A DNA stretch of 64,000 nt from Pollenia angustigena (taxonomy: Eukaryota; Arthropoda; Insecta; Diptera; Polleniidae): NCBI GenBank assembly GCA_930367215.1, contig OV884059.1, positions 222,765,803 through 222,829,802 of the forward strand, given 5' to 3'. The notes under the pieces are model-generated. The model was not told the DNA's origin. It saw only the letters and a program-made list of their open reading frames with translations, and ran no database searches. Below, piece after piece: positions 11,030 to 22,487 of the stretch. Every line of letters begins with the position of its first letter. The stretch's first letter is position 1. The position numbers were made by a program, and so were the translations under genes.

Positions 11030-12405
11030 AAAAAACAAAGTACAGCTCTTCAAGCTGCGATTAAATGCGTTATCATTTTAAACTAGTAATTAAATCGCTA
11101 TTTCGTAAGTGTCCCCCTTTCTTTCGAGATCATATTTATATGCCAAAGTTTATGTTTCTCGATTTAAACAAAAAAGTACCAACAGTTTTCATCTTACAGC
11201 AACTGATTACATTAAATGAATCAGAAGTAAAAGCTTTTCATTCACACAAGACCATGCACCTATAATTTAATGTTTCTAATTTATTTTTCAATAAAATATT
11301 ATATTTATGTTTTAATGTTATAGAAAATTCAAAAAGTACCATATTGAGAACGGAATAGTAGAATAAAGACATTTAATTTCCCTTATGATACTTTTTTTCA
11401 CCCCATTGAAGTATCAAAAATTTCAATATTTTAGTGGGAGCCCATCATTAATTATGTTTATGTCGATGAATGGAGAAAAATTTATTTAAAAAAGTACCCA
11501 AAATAGGTACGATTTTCGCCCCTAAAACATTCGAATTTCGAAAAAGTACCAAATTAATATTTGTATATTTTAGATAAAAGTAACGAATGTGATATAACTA
11601 TAGTTCCTATGTTAGTTTTTTAAAAGATAGATGAGATTAAAAAAAATCCAAAATACAGGTTTGGTCCGTTTATTCCCTAAAAGGGTCGAATTTTAAAAAG
11701 TATCAGACACCTGCCGCCTTGTTTTTTTCTAATAAACAGCGATAAGTATTAAATTTTTTTGCATCTCTTTTAGTTTAACAGATATGCGGTTGGCGAATTC
11801 ATATTTTTTTACCCTTTTTGGCCCCTTAACATTCGAGATTCCAAAAAGCCCCTCTTGTGATGAATCAGTCAGTAATGTACTATGTGTACTACTACGTTTC
11901 CCCTCTCGCAGTCTTATTTTGGAAATAGGGATCTACTATGTTTTAAATATCGTAAAAATCGCTTACATTGTTTCGGCGAGGTAGAAATTGTCCCCTACCT
12001 CCCCTTGTGGTCCTATTTCTTAAAAATTGCATAGCTAATGTGTCCATATAAATAGGGTCCTATCTATGTTTTAAATTACATTCGAATCGGCTAGATAGTT
12101 TCGGAGGGGCAGAAGTTTCCCCCTACCACGCTTCGTGTTCCTATTTTTTAAAAAAGGTACAGCTTATGTGTCCATATAAATAGGGATCTATCTTAGATAG
12201 TTTCGAATAGGCGGAAATTTCCCCCAAACTCCCCTCTTACTCCTAGGTTTGAAAAAGTTTATAGCCTAACACCATCTTCACAAAATTTCCTTTCTAATAA
12301 AACCAGTTTGGAGCACACTGATTGGATGATTTCAGAGTCTATAGCGGACATAGGTAGAAAAATATTTTGTACTTTATATAAAATAATCTATAGTTATATT
12401 ATATA
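11030..12405. repeat. Fly paragraph repeat with ~128-bp units
   Basis: Consists of diverged tandem paragraphs. In 11300-11720 the recurring phrase is AAAAAGTACC followed by CCCCTAAA; in 11880-12270 the phrase TGTCCATATAAATAG recurs 128 bp apart (12041 and 12169) with GTTTCGG and CCCCTACC blocks. The end (GATGATTTCAGAGTCTATAG) has a close relative at 19370. This is the same repeat family as 18900-20370. The open frames crossing it are not genes. Confidence 0.55.
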
Positions 12406-12798
12406 GATACATATGTATATATAGATTAATTGTTATACTGCAATCAAAGTCGCGATATCAACCATCAGAAACAGTCTTGCGTTAATTGTGTGACAAAGTT
12501 TACTATATAGAGTATACGAAATATCGTGGATTTGATTATGAAAACCTTTAGGGGCATTAAGCTGAAATTTCTTCACCCTTCGCAAAATTTCAGTTGACTT
12601 AATACCATTAAAACGGAAATCCATAAACATCCCAATAAAAAATTTTTTTTTGCGAAGCACTAAAGGTACATTTAAAAAAATAAGCGCACAATTATGCGCT
12701 ACGCAATAAGACATACAGAAATGCAGTAAAGTAAGTGAAAGAACTCTCAACAACTTTTATAAAAAAAATAACATTTCAAGTGCTACGGCATTCCCTTA
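12406..12798. other. Unassigned stretch with a 106-codon minus-strand frame
   Basis: The frame at 12433-12753 (minus) has no recognised domain. Its FFIGMF-coding stretch recurs on the opposite strand at 13046-13065, showing that it lies in repeated DNA. Confidence 0.25.
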
Positions 12799-13032
12799 CT
12801 ACGAAGCAGGTTTGTAAGGGAGAATACTAAAAAATAACTGTATCAAAACATTCAGTGTGTAAAGATGATCGTTACTTCCAACAATATTTATGTGCGCTGA
12901 ATAATGCGCTTTATGTGTCAAAAATGTATTGCTTCAAAGTGGGAACTCGCCATATAAAATTCATGTCTTCCTTAAGCGCAATGGTAAGCGAAACCCTTAT
13001 GTTTCTCCCTTACAAACCTGCTTCGTTGGAAG
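12799..13032. repeat. Inverted repeat, ~30-bp arms, 234 bp overall
   Basis: CGAAGCAGGTTTGTAAGGGA on the left is exactly complemented by TCCCTTACAAACCTGCTTCG on the right (~13000-13027). The size suggests a small MITE or a remnant of one. No TSD assigned. Confidence 0.5.
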
Positions 13033-13688
13033 CTCCATTTTTTATTGGGATGTTTTTTTTGCAACAAATTTTAGGAGCACGTCGTTCGAATGGAGATTTA
13101 GCAACATAAATATTGGTTCTAAGATATTAATTTCCAGGCTGTACGAAAACTTTTTCCTTAAACTTATCTGTTAGGGCATTAAAGGAGCACATGACCAACC
13201 ATAATTTTACTTATTTTCAGATTTAAGTTCACGTATAGATGTTGTTTTTTGTTGTAACTTTTTCTCCAATTAAGATTTATGATCACAACAATCTAGTAAA
13301 TGCGTAGCGTTAAATAATGGTTTCTGTTTTGTTATAAAAGTACTTTTCTTGGTTTTAGGTTACAATAGAATTTTATTATAGAAACGTGAGTTATTCGTAA
13401 AATTAGAATTAAAGAAAAAAAAATAAAAAAAGGGATTTAGCAGGGAACTAGTAATTTTAAGTGTTAAAAGTAGGGTTTTTTTATTCCAGGATTTGTTTAA
13501 TTTCCGAAAAATTTTGAGTTGAAGGGGATGAAGAGAACTTTCGGTAACAAACCCCTGTTTGAGTTATTTTGGCTTAAACTTGATTTAACCGAAGAACATG
13601 CTTTTTTTCTCAACATGAGGTAATTTGTTTTTTCGAATTGGCTTTTCAGGTGGAGTTGAAAACACAGCTGAGATAATTTTTTTTCTCT
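13033..13688. other. Unassigned stretch ending in a short shared repeat
   Basis: Mostly unassigned. The last ~45 bp (GGTGGAGTTGAAAACACAGC, 13649 on) recurs in diverged form at about 55240-55285, so a repeat end precedes MITE H copy 2. Confidence 0.3.
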
Positions 13689-14017
13689 TACTACCCGTCT
13701 CCACTATCCATCAACTTGGTAAGAACATCATGTCGCACATGAATTCTACTCGTGTAGACTGTTCATGCTCATGTTACGTCCATGTGCTGCCATCGCTGAA
13801 TAAACATTCGTCTTAGCATCCATGTGCGACTTGGCCATGCAATCTATTTTCTGTATACAAACCAAACGCCACAACAAAAAAAATTGTGGTCAATCAGAAA
13901 TTGAACATCCACCCGACTTCGCCACATACAAGAACATTAACAAATTAATACCGTTGCTCTGCCGGTGTTATGGTCATGTCATGTTCAAATCGAAAGCACA
14001 TGGAGCACGTGGGGTTA
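13689..14017. mobile_element. MITE H, copy 2 (~329 bp, inverted relative to copy 1)
   Basis: Begins TTACTACCCGTCTCCAC and ends CACGTGGGGT, the mirror of copy 1 at 10223-10553. TACT lies outside both ends and may be the TSD. The two copies together form an inverted repeat with ~3.1 kb between them. Confidence 0.75.
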
Positions 14018-14029
14018 CTTAGAGAGAAA

Positions 14030-14345
14030 AATGTCAACAGGCTTCATCCGCTTTACAATTTCCAATTAAATTTAATGTAGTAAATTTCATCAAATTATCT
14101 TTTTAAATTGCGACTTGTACTTTGCTTACAAGGTTACATAGACAGACAACCAGACACCCAGACGGTCAGACATCGTAACATCGACTTAGGCGGACGGACA
14201 GACTTCGTAAGATCGACTTAGAAATTGATTCTGAGTCGGTATACCCAAAGTTAGGTAAAGTGTCAATATTTGTATGTGCTACACAGATTACCACCAATGC
14301 ATAATGCCCTCTGCATTCTTCTGGTGGGGGTATAAAAATATGTTG
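14030..14345. repeat. Fly interspersed repeat, terminal piece (GGTGGGGGTATA end)
   Basis: Carries GACAGACAACCAGACACCC and GGACGGACAGACTTCG stretches, GACTTAGAAATTGATTCTGA and the terminal TCTGGTGGGGGTATAAAAA. This is the typical right end of the fly repeats also seen at 3483-4375, 16645-17050 and 58612-59870. Confidence 0.55.
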
Positions 14346-14364
14346 GTTTTTATTACTGTAATAT

Positions 14365-14857
14365 TAGGTTGTTACAATCCCCCATCGGGGCAACCCCTTA
14401 ATATGTGCCAATAGGATAGAAACGGCGATTGACAAAGCTTCAGCCGAATTGAATAATGCAAACACGTGCCTCATTGAGCTTAAATTAAGGAAAACCAGCG
14501 ATTTTTCACTAAAATTTGAAATTCTTTGTCTTTATAACCGAAACCATTAATTCTATGAACCTGAGTCGAGTCTTGTTTTATATGAAATATTATTCTTATT
14601 AATTTTGATCTTGATAGTTTTGTTCTTTATACCAATAGATAAAGAGATATTTAGCATCAATTAAGGACAAAGAAATACGAATTTTAGTGAAAAATCGATG
14701 TTTTTCCCCAATTTATGCTCAATGAGACACGTTTTGGCGTTATCCGATTGGACTTTAACTTTATCAGTCGGATTTTATAGACTATTGGCACATTTAAGAG
14801 GGGTGCAACAAAAGATTGCCCCTAAAAAAAATTACCATATACCTTGTAACCACCCTA
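14365..14857. mobile_element. hAT-like MITE with long inverted arms, copy E1 (493 bp)
   Basis: Ends TAGGTTGTTAC and TAGGGTGGTTACAAGG (right end, inward). A direct repeat CTGTAATAT lies at 14356-14364 and 14858-14866, that is 8-9 bp of TSD. Arms of over 200 bp pair through TGTGCCAATAG, CGTGTCTCATTGAGC and GATTTTTCACTAAAATT. TAGGG ends plus an ~8-bp TSD point to the hAT superfamily. A second, interrupted copy lies at 42530-44226. The frame at 14698-14886 is inside the right arm. Confidence 0.8.
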
Positions 14858-15180
14858 CTGTAATATTGCCGCCACTTGATTTTTGAATTCGCCTTGAAAC
14901 AAACGATCATCTTCGTAAGCTCTGCTGTATTAATCTTTGTTTTCGAATAAGTGACTTTAATGAGGAAAAGGGGAGAAACTAAATTATGTTTGGGATATTT
15001 TTTGAGGATTTGTTAAATATTTAAGGAATTTCGGATATAAAAATTGGGAATACAAAGTGTTAAGAACATCGAAACACTGATACGAACAAAATGGGCTCTT
15101 AAAAATAAACATAAATAGAGTAATGAGTTTCAAACTTTTTTTTTCACCAAACTTAGCAATTACAACTTAAACGTAGGTTT
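14858..15180. other. Unassigned stretch
   Basis: Nothing supported. Confidence 0.25.
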
Positions 15181-15322
15181 GTGCTGGTTCACACATGTCA
15201 AGTTTTACTCCTCAAGTCTTGAGCTTTTAGGAAAGAAGGGAAAAGAGAATGCCATTTCTTTTCCCCTCTCTCCTAAAAACTCAAGACTTGACGAGTCAAA
15301 CTTGACGTGTGTGAACCGGCAC
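15181..15322. mobile_element. Hairpin MITE, 142 bp
   Basis: Arms start GTGCTGGTTCACACATGTCA and pair with TTGACGTGTGTGAACCGGCAC at the right; CTCAAGTCTTGAG/CTCAAGACTTGA continues the stem to a ~25-base loop. Flanked by TTT on both sides (possible TSD). It would fold into a stable hairpin if transcribed. Confidence 0.7.
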
Positions 15323-15653
15323 TTTGCTTAGACTAACGTTGTTAACCGTTAATTTTTCAAAACTTTTCTTTTTCCTTAAAACTTACCTCATACCTACTTG
15401 ATAACATTATTTCGGGGTGGAAATAAAAAATCCTATTCTCCTTTATTATGCTGTTTGGCCTTAAATTGAAAAATACTTAAATGCGTGACTCAAAACTAAT
15501 TGATGCTTTAAAATTTTTAAAGTAAAAAGTTTTGTTTTGAGTTTAAAATTGCTGTTGTTCGAAAAGCTTGTTATTTATTCATTTAAAAAAAAATTGCATT
15601 AACATTTTTCAATTTGTTCATTCACTCGTATTGAAATTCTAGGTAGGAGTAAA
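15323..15653. other. Unassigned stretch
   Basis: AT-rich, nothing supported. Confidence 0.25.
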
Positions 15654-15928
15654 AGTATCATACTTAAGAAATATTTGACGACGGTAAAAAATTAAATAAA
15701 AAAAATCGTGACCAACGATTTACTTTTATTTAAACTACTTTTATTGATTTTCTTTACTTCTTGTGAAGAAAAAAAAAAGTCGTAGAAAAATCGAACAAAT
15801 CAACTGCTAACGCTGTGTAACCTTTAAAAACATTGTATACAATCAATCACAATGTTTGATAAACAAAATTGTGGTTACGTTACTTGCAGGGTGCGTCTTA
15901 TATTCGATAAGTGTGAGCACCGCTTAAA
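15654..15928. repeat. Element J, copy 1 (~275 bp)
   Basis: The left end (ATACTTAAGAAATATTTGACG) and right end (complement of TATTCGATAAGTGTGAGCAC) resemble each other in inverted orientation. They match the ends of the J copies at 24838-25103 and 31746-32011. Noncoding. Confidence 0.45.
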
Positions 15929-16275
15929 AGCCCAAAAATGAAACCATTTATTTGAAATTGTTGTTATTTTGTTGCGCTAGTAACGAGTAGGTACAATACA
16001 TCCATCCATATTTTATTGTTAACCGAATTAAATATAGCTTTAGTAATAGATATAAATTGTTTTTAGTTTATTATTGTTTTGTTTGTTTTGTTGGTTGATA
16101 TGAGAGGGCATAACAAGCGGAAGTGAAAAGTTTTTTTCTGTTTTCTTTTGAAAATAAAATTTTAAAATATATTGTTTTCCTTTTTATTAACATTTATGGT
16201 TAACAGTTTGGATTTTATTAAAAAAAAAAACTTTTCTTTAAGCAACTTTTGACCTTTCTTGTGAGAAATCTTTTA
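15929..16275. other. Unassigned AT-rich stretch
   Basis: Nothing supported. Confidence 0.25.
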
Positions 16276-16402
16276 GGGCCATTATTACAACTTGATGTTA
16301 GCTAAAGTTAAGATTAAATTGACAGATAATAATGTGTTATCTGTCAAAAAGCGTCTGTTAACTGTCGGATAACAGCTAACGCCAAGTTATAATAATGGCA
16401 CT
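16274..16402. mobile_element. Hairpin MITE, ~128 bp, TTA flanks
   Basis: GGGCCATTATTACAACTTG on the left pairs with CAAGTTATAATAATGGCAC on the right. A second stem, TGACAGATAA...TTATCTGTCA, sits in the middle. TTA flanks both ends, consistent with a PIF/Harbinger-type target; that assignment is inference. Confidence 0.65.
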
Positions 16403-16644
16403 TAGAGATATTTATAAATATTACATAGTTGTATAAATAACTTCTCGCATTTTGACAGGAGAGAGCTGCTATACTTGTGAAATTTTGCTTTTTATTAATG
16501 GCAGATATTTTTTCATTTAAATTATTAGACATCTCTCAACAATATTGAGTATAAAACGAAAAGTTTTAGTTTAGCTTCTGCAAGTTATGCCAAAAAGCAT
16601 AACTTGCGGTAAATTTTGCTTAACCTTTTCTATTTAAAAAAAAG

Positions 16645-17050
16645 TAAGAAAGTAAAGTCGGTCAAGCCCGAGTATGTGGTATCCTACACCACAATATTAA
16701 AAAACTATTTTTGCTAGTGTACCCAACAGGAAAAGTTTCCCTACCACCGCTCGTGATTCTATTTTTGGAAAATATCATAGCTTTTGTGTCCATATAAATA
16801 TGGATCTATATACGTTTTAAATTTTATTAAAATTGGTTTGATAGTGGGCACAATGATCCTACGACGGAAAGCAGCTTGTATGGGGGCTATATGAAATTAT
16901 TAACCGATTCGTCCTATTTTCAATAGGCTTGGTCCTTGTGCCAATAAGAACCTATGTACCAAATTTCATCAAATTATCTACAAAATTGCAACCTGTTCTT
17001 TTCGCACAAGGATACATGTACAGCCAGCAAGCCGGACGGACGGACATTGT
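16645..17050. repeat. Fly interspersed repeat, AAGTCGGTCAAGCCCGAGTA end
   Basis: The start AAGTCGGTCAAGCCCGAGTA and GTATCCTACACCACAATA are the usual left end of a fly repeat. The GTGTCCATATAAATATGG unit links it to the paragraph repeats at 11.9 and 19.1 kb. It ends in GGACGGACGGACATTG. Confidence 0.55.
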
Positions 17051-17269
17051 TAAGAACCGGGTTGGCAGTTTAAAAAGGTAACTAGACAAAAGAAAACAAA
17101 AGTCAAAGCAAAAAAAAATTGAAAATTATGAATTGGAGATTAGAAACTATTGTCAAGCCTAAGACCGGCGGGATTTTGTGGGGATCATATCAAGGATATT
17201 TCAGCTCTTGGTGTTGCATCCTCCTAAGGGAATCAGGTGAAGTCAATTTCTCGGATTCAGAAAAAATCT

Positions 17270-17760
17270 AAGATTGACAGAGTTCAGGAGATCTTCCCTA
17301 TCTTTTGCGATCGCGGCTGACCAGGTTTCCTATCTGGTACCACAGGATAGGACTTCCGATGCCTGGTGGCATGGCACCGAAATGCTATATTTCTATTTAG
17401 GCCTCCGTTGGAACGCTTCTTGCAAGAAATGCTTTCTGTCTTTCAGAAAGACCATTTTTGCGGAAGTTTTGCTTTTTCGTTGAAAAGATACTTTCGTGGA
17501 TCATGTTTTGGCTGTCGTTTAATTCCCAAGGTCGTTTGAGGAGAAATCCTAAAAGTTCCACAAAAGGCCTGATTTTTTTCCACTTGCGGGAGAGTTCGAC
17601 CTGGGGTTGGATTATCCCAAGGTGCTGTTGCTATTCAACATATGTTGCTGGCATATTTCCAAAAGCAGCGGAGGTTAGATGGCTCCATCTCCTAAACAAG
17701 GGGCGAGTGTATAATCTTGCCAAATAAAGCACTCAAATTACACTTGGGGGGAGGCGGGTT
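17270..17760. repeat. Repeat R, copy 1
   Basis: Shares a series of phrases in the same order with 57860-58200: AGAGTTCA, GCG-CGGCT, TATCTG-TAC, AAGGC(C)TGATTTT, CCACTTG-GGG, GTTGCTATT, CTAAACAAGG. An AATAAA lies near 17725, so it could be LTR or UTR sequence. The class is unknown. The frames at 17274-17483 and 17458-17727 fall inside it and match nothing. Confidence 0.5.
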
Positions 17761-17837
17761 GTTAACACAATATTTACTATCAAGTGTTTAAGATCCACAA
17801 CAGAGTAGTCCCTAGAGCAGGTATTCATATTAATGTT

Positions 17838-18490
17838 TTCGCAAGCTTTCGAATCAACAATTTCGACACGTTTGCAAGTGAAGATTTCATCTTAAATGAA
17901 GATAGTTGGATGCCACACGAGTCATTGGCTAGGGATGTTGAAAAATGACTTCGCATGTCTGAAACGCCATAAAAATTAATTTTTGGAAAGAATCATGATC
18001 GGCAAGAAATGAATCAAGTACGATAATTCGACGCGCAAAAAATCGTATTTGCATCACGCCAAATCAGACAACAACATGCCAGACAATATTATGCAATAGT
18101 TGAGGCCAAAGTAAACCAATCTATCACATACTGCTTACGTTGGACAAAACAATCACTTGGGACCAGAACCCAACACAAGGTAGCATTGGAAAAAATCTTC
18201 CGCTTTCACTGGAATGCGATTTACTTAGGAGCATAGTTTTCGCAGTTGCCTAGATTCGTTCTTAGCTACGGAAAATGATTAGTTTTTGTTTTTTGCGCAG
18301 GGATAATATGTTGCTATAAAAACAGAAAACTTTCTCAAGCGAAAGCTCTTATGTAGTTCAGGAACTCCCTTCTTGCTATTTTAAGTTTGAACAACAGTCA
18401 CCACGTGATCCCCCAAAAAATACTTCCTTGGAAAAATCAATCTATTTGAAATAGCAGCGCAATGTGAAAACCACGTTTCATAAGACCGTC
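17838..18490 (+). pseudogene. Unidentified decayed coding region
   Basis: Plus-strand translation in one frame runs ~130 codons with only scattered stops (for example FASEDFILNEDSWMPHESLA, then AQKIVFASRQIRQQHARQYY and VALEKIFRFHWN), too coherent to be chance in such AT-rich DNA. Its 3' part (18341-18440) is the relative of the frame at 413-712. I cannot name the family. It could be a retroelement or other mobile-element gene. Confidence 0.35.
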
Positions 18491-18899
18491 AACTTCTTCT
18501 ACATCTTAGCCTTTTGACCCTTTATCAGCTCCAAATTCAAGTCTCACCACATCCACATCTTACTCCAAATTCACACCTCTTTATTTACGGTACCATAACT
18601 TTTCGCTCGTTTACAGACTCTTTTTCTTCACCGGGATAAACCAAGTCCCTTTACTTTACCTTTTCTAACCAATGCAGTTCCATTCTTCCTCTACACCCAA
18701 CTTACCATCGGTCCCTCAACTTTTCGCTCAACCACAGACTTAAGTTGTGGTGTCCATAATAGTTTTTTACTTTAAACACTTATTTTTTTTTATTAAAATA
18801 AATATAATTAAATCATTATTCTTATTTACTTTTGATAAAAACCGCAGTATTTTAGTTTAAATTTCAATTATTTAAATTAAAAACAACTTTATAAAAAAC
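18491..18899. other. Unassigned stretch
   Basis: C-rich on the plus strand to ~18740, then AT-rich. Nothing supported. Confidence 0.25.
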
Positions 18900-20370
18900 A
18901 TACAAGTAAGAGTATCATGTCGAATCTTATATACCCTTCAACATGGTGCGCTAAGAACAGAAAGTTATGTAAATACTGTTCTTTAGATCTTAACAAGCGG
19001 ATACCAAGCGTGTGCAACTACGTTCTCCCCTTCTCGCAGTCCCGTTTTTGAAAAAATTTATAGTTTATGTGCCTATCTAAATAGCGATCTATCTATGTTA
19101 AAAATTTCAATTAAATCGGTGAGATTGTTACGGAAAGGCAAACATTTCCCTCACCGCCCCTCGGGACTCTTTTTTTTTATTAAATGTTTAGCTTATGTGT
19201 CGATATAAGTAGGGAACTGTCTCTGTTTTAAATTTTATTAAAATCTGTTAGACAGTTTCGGAAAGGCAGAAATTACACCCTAACTCCCCTCATGGACCTA
19301 ATTTGGCCTTAAACCATCTGCAGGAAATTGCTTTTCTTATGAAACCGGTTTTGAGAACATCGGTTGGATGGTTTCAGAGTCTAAAACGGACATAGAAACA
19401 TGTTTTGTATTTTATATATATAGACAAATACAATTTATGCCACGCCTTCTTGTCTAATTCGGCCCACATTTTGTCGGATTTCGTATATTGATGACCAAGA
19501 CGCCTGTAACTAATTTGAAAACTTTGGCTTTTGCCATTCTCCAGATATACAGAAATCTATAATGCCTTAGTACGAGAGGTGCCACGCCCACTTTTCCAAA
19601 CCCGCCCATGTTTTTAGAGAGGTTGTGTATTGATAAACAAGAAGCCTGTACCTAATTTGAAAACTTTGGCTGCTGCCCTTCTCCAGATATACAGAAATCT
19701 ATAATGACTTTGTACGGAAGGTACCATGCCCACTTTTCCAATGCCGCTCATGTTTTTAGATAGGTTTTATATTGATAAACAAGACGCCTGTACCGAATTT
19801 GAAAAGTTTGGCTTTTGCCCTTCTCCAGATATACAGAAATCTATATTGTCTTTGTACGAGAGGTGCCACGGCCACTTTTCCAATCCCGCCCATGTTTTTA
19901 GAGAGGTTGTGTATTGATAACCAAGACGCCTGTACCTAATTTGAAAACTTTGGCTATTGCCCTTCTCCAGATATACAGATATCTAAAATGCCTTTGTGCG
20001 GAAGGTGCCACACCCACTTTTCCTATTCCGCCCATGTACTTACAGAGGTTGTGTATTGATAACCAAGATGCTTGTACCTAATTTGGAATCTTTGGCTCTT
20101 GCGGTACTGCAGAAATATAGAAAAAAATTTTTAACTAACAACTTCAAGGAATTTATGGGTAAAATTAGAGGCAGTCGTGGTTTTTTGCTCATATCTCTGT
20201 CAACTGGCTGAATTTCAATAGCGGAGTACACGTGACATAAGTATGTTACAACCTAGTGTCCATCATTTCTAGAACATACACGAGGACAGACGGGCATCGC
20301 GATGCATCGTTGAATAAACTTCGCTGCTCATAGGGTCATTTTACCTTCGGTGAGGGTATTAAAAAATAAC
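18900..20370. repeat. Long fly interspersed repeat (CAAGTAAGAG...TATACCCTTCA family)
   Basis: The left end is ACAAGTAAGAGTATCATGTC followed by CTTATATACCCTTCAACATG. The right end has ACGAGGACAGACGGGCATC, CATAGGGTCATTTTACC and GGTGAGGGTATTAAAA. Inside are ~128-bp paragraphs (19020-19320) and a 142-bp minisatellite (19437-20130). A relative in opposite orientation lies at 58612-59870. The class is unassigned; no coding sequence recognised. Confidence 0.65.
19437..20130. repeat. 142-bp minisatellite, ~4.8 units
   Basis: The phrase CCAC(G/A)CCCACTTTTCC starts at 19582, 19724 (CCATGCC variant), 19866 and 20008, exactly 142 bp apart each time; a diverged unit precedes at ~19440. Each unit includes GTATTGATAAACAAGACGCC and TTCTCCAGATATACAGA. 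The related repeat at 58.6-59.9 kb has a single unit, so the array expanded here. The frames at 19726-19917 and 19996-20211 are read-through of the array. Confidence 0.85.
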
Positions 20371-20533
20371 TTAACACCAAATTTAAAATTTTGATTCGAT
20401 TAATAATTCAAAAGGATAAGACTTAAAAACTTTTAATATTTATAATTACTATAAACACAATGAACAAAAACTAAAATAATAATTAGGGGCCGGATTTGTA
20501 TGCAAATGTCTGTCTTATAAAATATTTTAATAA

Positions 20534-20785
20534 TAATATTTTTAATTAGGCTTAAGTTCATCAAATTTAATTTTTCATTAAATTATTTTTATGAAGAAAG
20601 GAATTTTACAACATGAAAATCAATTAAAATTGTTATTTTTCGGGGTTCGAGCCCCAGCCACGTCAAGAATGAAAGATTGTCAATAACAATTTTAATTGAT
20701 TTTCATGTTGTAAAATTCCTTTCTTCATAAAAATAATTTAATGAAAAATTAAATTTGATGAACTTAAGCCTAATTAAAAATATTA
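20534..20785. repeat. Perfect 104-bp palindrome with a 44-base loop
   Basis: Arms 20534-20637 and 20682-20785 are exact reverse complements by eye. The loop (20638-20681) contains CGGGGTTCGAGCCCCAGCC, which looks like a tRNA T-arm and matches the Pol III B-box form GGTTCGANNCC. No tRNA body or SINE head is present, because the arms take its place. No flanking duplication was identified. Confidence 0.85.
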
Positions 20786-21893
20786 AAAATTTGGATTAAA
20801 AACCAGAAATAGTTCAACAAAATAACCACAATACTAATTATTTTAATAATAAATCAAATCGAACTTCTCGCTTTAAAAATTTAATCGATTTGTTTGTTTT
20901 TTTTTTACATTTGTGTTTTAAGCACACATTTTATATCAAACGGCAGGACTAATTCGATCAAAACAGCGTTTAGTACCTGCGTGAACGGCCACTGTGATTA
21001 AATTTATTTTCCTCTGGCATTGGTTGGGCGTAAACTTTTAGAGAAGAATTGATTAATTACAGTTAATTCAGAATTTGATATAGAAAGATGCTAGTCTTAA
21101 TGCGCATATTTTCCAATAATAAATGCTAACAAGTCCAGCACCTACTTACAATTCACAAGTACTGTCGGTTGTTTGTTTGTTTAAGTTTTTGTTTGTGTGA
21201 AACCCTGCCTGCATTTGGAGATTATTTAAATAACCCCCCATTCATTTTAACTGTCTTTCCGAACATGCCACATTCTGTGAATGAATAAATGTACAGAGAA
21301 TATTATTGGTTTTAATGTTTGGCTTATTGTTAATTAAACTTCAATTAGTTGGCAATTAAAAACTACAATTATGAACTTGCAAGACAGGCACAGCAGACAG
21401 ACAAACATATGAACGTACAAATCTAGTCAAATTGAAAGTCTATACGTTCATCTGTAATGTATAGTTTTCGTTTGAAGAATGAATACTTGTTAAAATAATT
21501 AAGTTTTTCTAATTTAGTTTGATGCTCATAATGCCTTTTGCAAGTGATGAGATGCTCTTGTTGATGTTTTAGTAGTTGGCTGATGCATGAAGGTTGTGGT
21601 AATGACTGCTGTTGCAACTGCGTAATTTAAGCTGATGGTCATTTACAATTTTCATTATCAGCTGGCTTTACAAATTAACAGAAAAAAAAAATGTTAATAG
21701 TATTACAGCTTAAGTGAAATATATATTTTGTAAAATTTTGCAAAAGAGGATTACATTTCTAAACTTTAATTAACTGCTTAAGCTAGACAATAAAAAACCC
21801 TGACTTTTGATAAATATCTTAAGATCATTTGTTACACCGTTTCCCTTTAGAGAAATATTTGGGCGAAAATAATGTGGTGTTATAAAAAAAAAA
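20786..21893. other. Unassigned stretch left of the tandem duplication
   Basis: About 1.1 kb of AT-rich DNA without recognised features, ending in a T/A homopolymer run where the duplicated unit begins. Confidence 0.3.
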
Positions 21894-22487
21894 AAATTAT
21901 GTTCCATTAATTTCATCTTCTTTTACACTGAAAGAATTATGCTTCATATACATATAAAATAAATCAATTCTATTTTTTCTTTAATCCAATGAAAAATTGC
22001 ATTACGTGAATGAAAAAATTGAATTTCTTGAAATGAAAAAATTGAATTTCTTGAAACATTTCTTTAACACTACGAATTGTTTCGTAATTTCGTTAACATT
22101 TTTAATTGAATTAATGAAAATAAAATTGTTATACAAAATTTCAATAGATTTTTTTTAAATTAAAATGGACTATTAATTAAAAAATAAAATTTTTTTTCAT
22201 TTTATGAAAAAAGGAAACTTTCGTAAATTTTTTTTTTATGAAAAATGTCATTAAATCAACGAAAAAAAAATTAAGAAATCTAACTAAAATGCTTATAACA
22301 ACAAAATATTTTTTTCCTAGAAATGTTGTAAAACGTATTTTTAATTAAATGTTTGTTAATAGACATTAAAATTTGTGAAAAAAATTTTAAATTTAATGCA
22401 TCATAATTTCAATTGAAAATACTTACTACAACGAACTAAATGTTGAAAATGAACATTTGTAAAAAAAAAATAGTAAATGCTGAATCT

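Noticed and set aside
12433..12753. 106-codon minus-strand frame as a gene
   Set aside because: No domain, signal peptide or conserved motif, and part of it recurs on the other strand at ~13046; it lies in repeat DNA.
19437..20130. CRISPR array
   Set aside because: Units of 142 bp repeat over their whole length with no unique spacers, and the genome is eukaryotic. It is a minisatellite.
20638..20681. tRNA gene in the palindrome loop
   Set aside because: Only a T-arm-like piece fits in 44 bases; the rest of a tRNA is absent.
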